Shown here one piece after another: positions 6,457 to 9,067 of a DNA stretch of 9,067 nucleotides. A model generated the notes under the pieces. The model did no database searches. It was not told the origin of the DNA and saw nothing but the letters and a program-made list of their open reading frames with translations. The stretch is taken from the NCBI GenBank assembly GCA_938049125.1, contig CALICR010000118.1:1-9067 (forward strand), read 5' to 3'. The stretch's first letter is position 1. Each line of letters opens with the position of its first letter. This DNA comes from an uncultured Clostridia bacterium. GTDB lineage: Bacteria; Bacillota; Clostridia; Oscillospirales; Oscillospiraceae. The position numbers were made by a program, and so were the translations under genes.

Positions 6457-6512
6457 ATTAAACCGCGCCCATGTGAAATGCGAAACCAAAGCAGCATGAA
6501 ATTCAGGTTAAA
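6457..6512 (-). promoter_or_regulatory. Pho box plus promoter of the pst operon
   Basis: Read on the minus strand: half-sites TTTAAC (6507-6512) and TTTCAT (6496-6501) are 11 bp apart. Then come the core TGGTTTCGCATTTCAC, a poor -35 TTTCGC (6480-6485), a 17-bp spacer and a good -10 TTTAAT (6457-6462). A weak -35 with upstream activator repeats is what a PhoP-activated promoter should look like. The leader to the ATG would be about 40-45 bases. PhoP binding is inferred from known Firmicute Pho boxes. Confidence 0.75.
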
Positions 6513-6566
6513 TTTTCCCGGTCCGGCGAAAAATTCGGCGGAGGGCCCGAAAAAGCGCGAAATCGG

Positions 6567-6595
6567 TTGACACCGGCAGCCGCTTCCGCTAAAAT
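6567..6595 (+). promoter_or_regulatory. Sigma-A promoter of the feo operon
   Basis: A perfect -35 TTGACA (6567-6572), a 17-bp spacer and a -10 TAAAAT (6590-6595, five of six consensus bases). Transcription would start near 6602, about 25 bases before the feoA ATG. Such a strong core promoter suits control by repression, and an operator-like palindrome covers the -10. Confidence 0.82.
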
Positions 6596-6610
6596 TAGGT
6601 CAGACTAATT
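6593..6610 (+). promoter_or_regulatory. DtxR/IdeR-like iron operator overlapping the feo -10
   Basis: The 18-bp palindrome AATTAGGTCAGACTAATT has perfect 6-bp arms (6593-6598 and 6605-6610). It resembles the TTAGG...CCTAA half-sites of DtxR/IdeR-family iron repressors more than the TGATAAT pattern of Fur boxes. It overlaps the -10 and start point, so a bound repressor would block RNA polymerase. The regulator's identity is inferred. Confidence 0.65.
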
Positions 6611-6626
6611 ATAAGGAGAGCATCCT

Positions 6627-6863
6627 ATGACACTGGACCAGCTTCCGGTCGGCTCCACGGCGGAGATTGCCGCCGTCGGCGGTGAGGGCGCGCTGCGCCT
6701 GCGCCTGCTGGATATGGGCCTGACGCCCCGTACCCGGGTGACCGTACAAAAAATCGCGCCCATGGGCGACCCCATGGAGATCCGCGTCCGCGGCTATGAG
6801 CTGACGCTGCGCCTGGACGACGCACGCATGATCGTATTAAAGGAAGGGGCGGTGCAGCCGTGA
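6627..6863 (+). CDS. feoA: Ferrous iron transport accessory protein FeoA
   Basis: Small cytosolic SH3-like protein that assists FeoB in Fe2+ uptake. The 78 residues show the FeoA pattern: MTLDQLPVGSTAEIAAV at the start, the LRLRLLDMGLTPRTRVTV segment (about 24-40), PMGDPMEIRVRGYELTLR (about 45-62) and a closing beta strand ending in ARMIVLKE. The size is normal for a stand-alone FeoA. The ATG at 6627 has AAGGAG eight bases upstream (6613-6618). Its TGA overlaps the feoB GTG start, so the two are translationally coupled. It is driven by the promoter at 6567-6595 and probably repressed when iron is plentiful. Confidence 0.95.
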   Translation: MTLDQLPVGSTAEIAAVGGEGALRLRLLDMGLTPRTRVTVQKIAPMGDPMEIRVRGYELTLRLDDARMIVLKEGAVQP

Positions 6864-8866
6864 TCTTTGCCCTGGCCGGAAACCAGAACTGCGGCAAGAC
6901 GACGCTGTTCAATGCCCTGACCGGCTCCAACCAGCACGTCGGCAACTTCCCCGGCGTGACCGTGGACCAGAAGATGGGCAGCATCCGCGGCTCCAAGGAC
7001 TGCGCCGTGGTCGATCTGCCCGGCATTTACTCCATCCGTCCCTATACGCAGGAGGAGATCGTCACCCGGGATTTCATCCTCTGCAATCATCCGGACGGCA
7101 TCATCAACATCGTGGATGCCACGAACATCGAGCGCAACCTCTACCTGACGCTCCAGCTTCTGGAGCTGCGCGTGCCCATGGTGCTGGCGCTGAACATGAT
7201 GGACGAGGTACGCGCCAACGGCGGCACCATCGACGTCCAGAAGCTCAGCGACGCGCTGGGCATCCCGGTGGTGCCCATCAGTGCCGTCAAGGGCGAGGGC
7301 ATCGCCGAGCTGCGGGACCGCGCCATCGAGACGGCCGACCGGAAGGAGCTCCCCAAGGTCTGGGACTTCTGCTCCGAGGACAGCCCGGTCCACCGCTGCA
7401 TCCACGCGGTGGTCCACCTCATCATGGACCATGCCCAGCGGGCCGGCATCCCCCCGCGCTTCGCCACGACGAAGCTCATCGAGGGCGACGAGGACATCAC
7501 CGCCCGGCTGGAGCTGGACCGGAACGAGCAGGAGCTCATCGAGCACAGCATCGTGCAGATGGAGACGGAGACGGGGCTGGACCGCAACGCCGCCCTGGCG
7601 GATATGCGGTACCAGTTCATCGAGTCCGTGGTGGCCGCAGCGGTGGTCAAATGCCATGAGAGCCGCGAGCACCGGCGCAGCGTCCGCCTGGACCGCATCC
7701 TCACGGGCAAGTATACGGCGCTGCCTGTCTTCTTCGCCATCATGTTCCTGGTGTTCTACCTGACCTTCGGCGCCATCGGCGCGAAGCTGTCGGACTGGCT
7801 GTCCCTGGGCATCGACGCGCTGACGGCGCTGGTGGACCGGGGCCTCACGGCCTACGGCATCAACCCCGTGGTCCACAGCCTCATCATCGACGGCATTTTC
7901 GCCGGCGTGGGAAGCGTGCTGAGCTTCCTGCCCATCATCGTGGTGCTGTTCTTCTTCCTGTCCATCCTGGAGGACACGGGCTATATGGCCCGGGTCGCCT
8001 TTGTCATGGACCGGCTGCTGCGGCGGCTGGGCCTGTCGGGCCGCAGCTTCGTGCCGATGCTCATCGGCTTCGGCTGCTCCGTGCCCGCCATCATGGCCAC
8101 GCGCACCCTCTCCTCGGACCGGGACCGCCGCATGACCATCCTGCTGACGCCCTACATGAGCTGCTCCGCCAAGATCCCCATCTACGCCGTGTTCAGCGCC
8201 GCCTTTTTCCCGAAGTACGCGGCGCTGGTCATGATCGGGCTCTACGCCGCCGGCATCCTGCTGGGCATTCTCGTGGCGCTGGTGCTGAAAAAGACCATGT
8301 TCCGCGGCAACCCCGTGCCCTTCGTCATGGAGCTGCCCAACTACCGGATGCCCTCGCCCAAGAGCGTGGGGCTCCTGCTCTGGGAGAAGGCCCGGGACTT
8401 CTTGCAGCGCGCCTTCACCATCATTTTCCTCGCCACCATCATCATCTGGTTTTTGCAGACCTTTGACACCCGGCTCAATGTGGTGACCGACTCGTCGGAC
8501 AGCCTGCTCGCCCTGCTGGGGCGGCTGCTCGCGCCCATCTTCGCGCCCCTGGGCTTCCCGGACTGGCGCATCGCTACGTCCCTCGTCACCGGCTTCACCG
8601 CCAAGGAGGCCGTGGTCAGCACCATGGCTGTGCTGCTGGGCACCAGCGTGAACAACCTCGGCCCCGCCCTCTCCGGCCTCTTCACGCCGCTGAGCGCCGC
8701 CAGCTTCCTGCTCTTCACGCTGCTCTATACGCCCTGCGTCGCCGCCGTGGCCACCATCCGCCGGGAGCTCGGCTCCCGCCTCGCCACCGTGGGCGTGGTG
8801 CTGATGCAGTGCGGCGTGGCCTGGGTCGTCGCCGCGCTGGTCTACCAGCTCGGGCGGCTGCTCTGA
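6860..8866 (+). CDS. feoB: Ferrous iron transporter FeoB (GTPase-coupled membrane permease)
   Basis: Imports Fe2+ across the cytoplasmic membrane. The 668 residues start with a G domain: G1 GNQNCGKTT (7-15), switch Thr in PGVTVD (31-36), G3 DLPG (52-55), G4 NMMD (112-115) and G5 SAVKG (141-145). A helical linker/GDI-like region runs to about 280, followed by the membrane part. The two inverted Gate regions are recognisable through GFGCSVPAIMATR (403-415) with PYMSCSAKIPIY (431-442), and through GFTAKEAVVSTMAVL (578-592) with YTPCVAAVAT (623-632). Conserved Cys at about 406, 435 and 626 are retained. The start codon is GTG at 6860, overlapping the feoA stop as GTGA, with AAGGAAGGGG about 11 bases upstream. 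An internal ATG start would lose the G1 motif. Length and motifs suggest a complete, functional protein. Confidence 0.97.
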   Translation: MIFALAGNQNCGKTTLFNALTGSNQHVGNFPGVTVDQKMGSIRGSKDCAVVDLPGIYSIRPYTQEEIVTRDFILCNHPDGIINIVDATNIERNLYLTLQLLELRVPMVLALNMMDEVRANGGTIDVQKLSDALGIPVVPISAVKGEGIAELRDRAIETADRKELPKVWDFCSEDSPVHRCIHAVVHLIMDHAQRAGIPPRFATTKLIEGDEDITARLELDRNEQELIEHSIVQMETETGLDRNAALADMRYQFIESVVAAAVVKCHESREHRRSVRLDRILTGKYTALPVFFAIMFLVFYLTFGAIGAKLSDWLSLGIDALTALVDRGLTAYGINPVVHSLIIDGIFAGVGSVLSFLPIIVVLFFFLSILEDTGYMARVAFVMDRLLRRLGLSGRSFVPMLIGFGCSVPAIMATRTLSSDRDRRMTILLTPYMSCSAKIPIYAVFSAAFFPKYAALVMIGLYAAGILLGILVALVLKKTMFRGNPVPFVMELPNYRMPSPKSVGLLLWEKARDFLQRAFTIIFLATIIIWFLQTFDTRLNVVTDSSDSLLALLGRLLAPIFAPLGFPDWRIATSLVTGFTAKEAVVSTMAVLLGTSVNNLGPALSGLFTPLSAASFLLFTLLYTPCVAAVATIRRELGSRLATVGVVLMQCGVAWVVAALVYQLGRLL

Positions 8867-8878
8867 GGAGGACGCGCC

Positions 8879-9022
8879 ATGGACCCGCTGAGTCTGCTCC
8901 TCCTCGCCGCCGTGGCCGCCGGGATCACCGCCGCGGTCCGCGCGCTCCGGCATGGCCGGGGCGGCTGCTGCGGAGACTGCACCCGCTGCGGCGGCTGCTC
9001 CGCCGGGCGGCGGACACCCTGA
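8879..9022 (+). CDS. FeoB-associated Cys-rich small membrane protein
   Basis: A 47-codon gene starting 12 bases after the feoB stop. GAGGAGG at 8865-8871 overlaps that stop and sits seven bases before the ATG. The product has one N-terminal hydrophobic helix (about residues 4-20), a basic stretch (RALRHGR) and a Cys cluster CCGDCTRCGGC at 30-40, then a short basic tail. This layout matches the small FeoB-associated Cys-rich proteins that follow feoB in many Firmicutes, often viewed as FeoC counterparts. Its molecular role is not settled; metal binding by the five cysteines is inference. Probably the third gene of the feo operon. Confidence 0.85.
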   Translation: MDPLSLLLLAAVAAGITAAVRALRHGRGGCCGDCTRCGGCSAGRRTP

Positions 9023-9067
9023 CCGAGGCCCCGTCCCCGGGCATCTGTAAAAAAGCGGCGCGCGCTC

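Noticed and set aside
6593..6610. Fur box before feoA
   Set aside because: The palindrome lacks the TGATAAT-type 7-1-7 pattern; the TTAGG/CTAA arms fit a DtxR/IdeR-type site better. Fur is not excluded experimentally.
6794..8953. 719-codon minus-strand open frame
   Set aside because: It lies antisense to feoB and has a His/Asp/Gly/Gln-rich low-complexity composition typical of the reverse frame of GC-rich coding DNA. FeoB on the plus strand has all its motifs.
9023..9067. Possible terminator or further feo gene at the right edge
   Set aside because: Only 45 bases remain. There is an A-run followed by GC-rich sequence, but no complete hairpin or start signal can be seen.

Overview
The window looks like chromosomal DNA from a GC-rich Gram-positive, probably a gut-type member of the Clostridia (Oscillospirales/Ruminococcaceae-like). 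The reasons are strong AGGAGG-type ribosome sites, a lipoprotein PstS, Bacillus/Clostridium-style Pho boxes, a DtxR-like iron operator and a clostridial-type feoA-feoB-Cys-rich gene set. The taxonomic guess is inference. No mobile element, CRISPR array, rRNA or tRNA was seen. The genes are dense and no gene-free gap exceeds 300 bases.

Minus strand, reading right to left (6512 to 1): a complete phosphate operon, pstS-pstC-pstA-pstB-phoU, followed by a pyridoxamine-kinase-type gene (pdxK) and a strong intrinsic terminator at 1123-1154. Just beyond it lies a separately promoted Na+/phosphate cotransporter gene that runs off the left edge. pstS is set apart from pstC by about 200 bases holding several hairpins, one of them followed by a short U-tract. 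This looks like an attenuator that would let the binding protein be made in excess. From pstC to phoU the genes are overlapping or nearly abutting.

Plus strand (6567 to 9022): feoA, feoB and a 47-codon Cys-rich gene form a ferrous-iron uptake operon. A near-consensus sigma-A promoter (TTGACA, 17 bp, TAAAAT) drives it, and an 18-bp palindrome of DtxR/IdeR character overlaps the -10. It diverges from pstS across a 219-base intergenic region, so a phosphate-starvation promoter and an iron-repressed promoter sit back to back.

How the parts fit: under phosphate limitation PstSCAB would import phosphate with ATP, PhoU would damp Pho signalling, and the Na+-coupled carrier would give a second route. 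The two phosphate transcription units carry upstream regions with the same geometry: two half-sites 11 bp apart, a shared 16-nt core, then -35 and -10 spaced by 17 bp. This strongly suggests one shared PhoP-type activator, although no phoP/phoR gene is in the window. I found no clearly new multi-gene system. The points most worth checking are the twin Pho promoters, the hairpin-rich pstS-pstC spacer, the structured sequence upstream of the operon terminator, and the pdxK gene riding in the pst operon.
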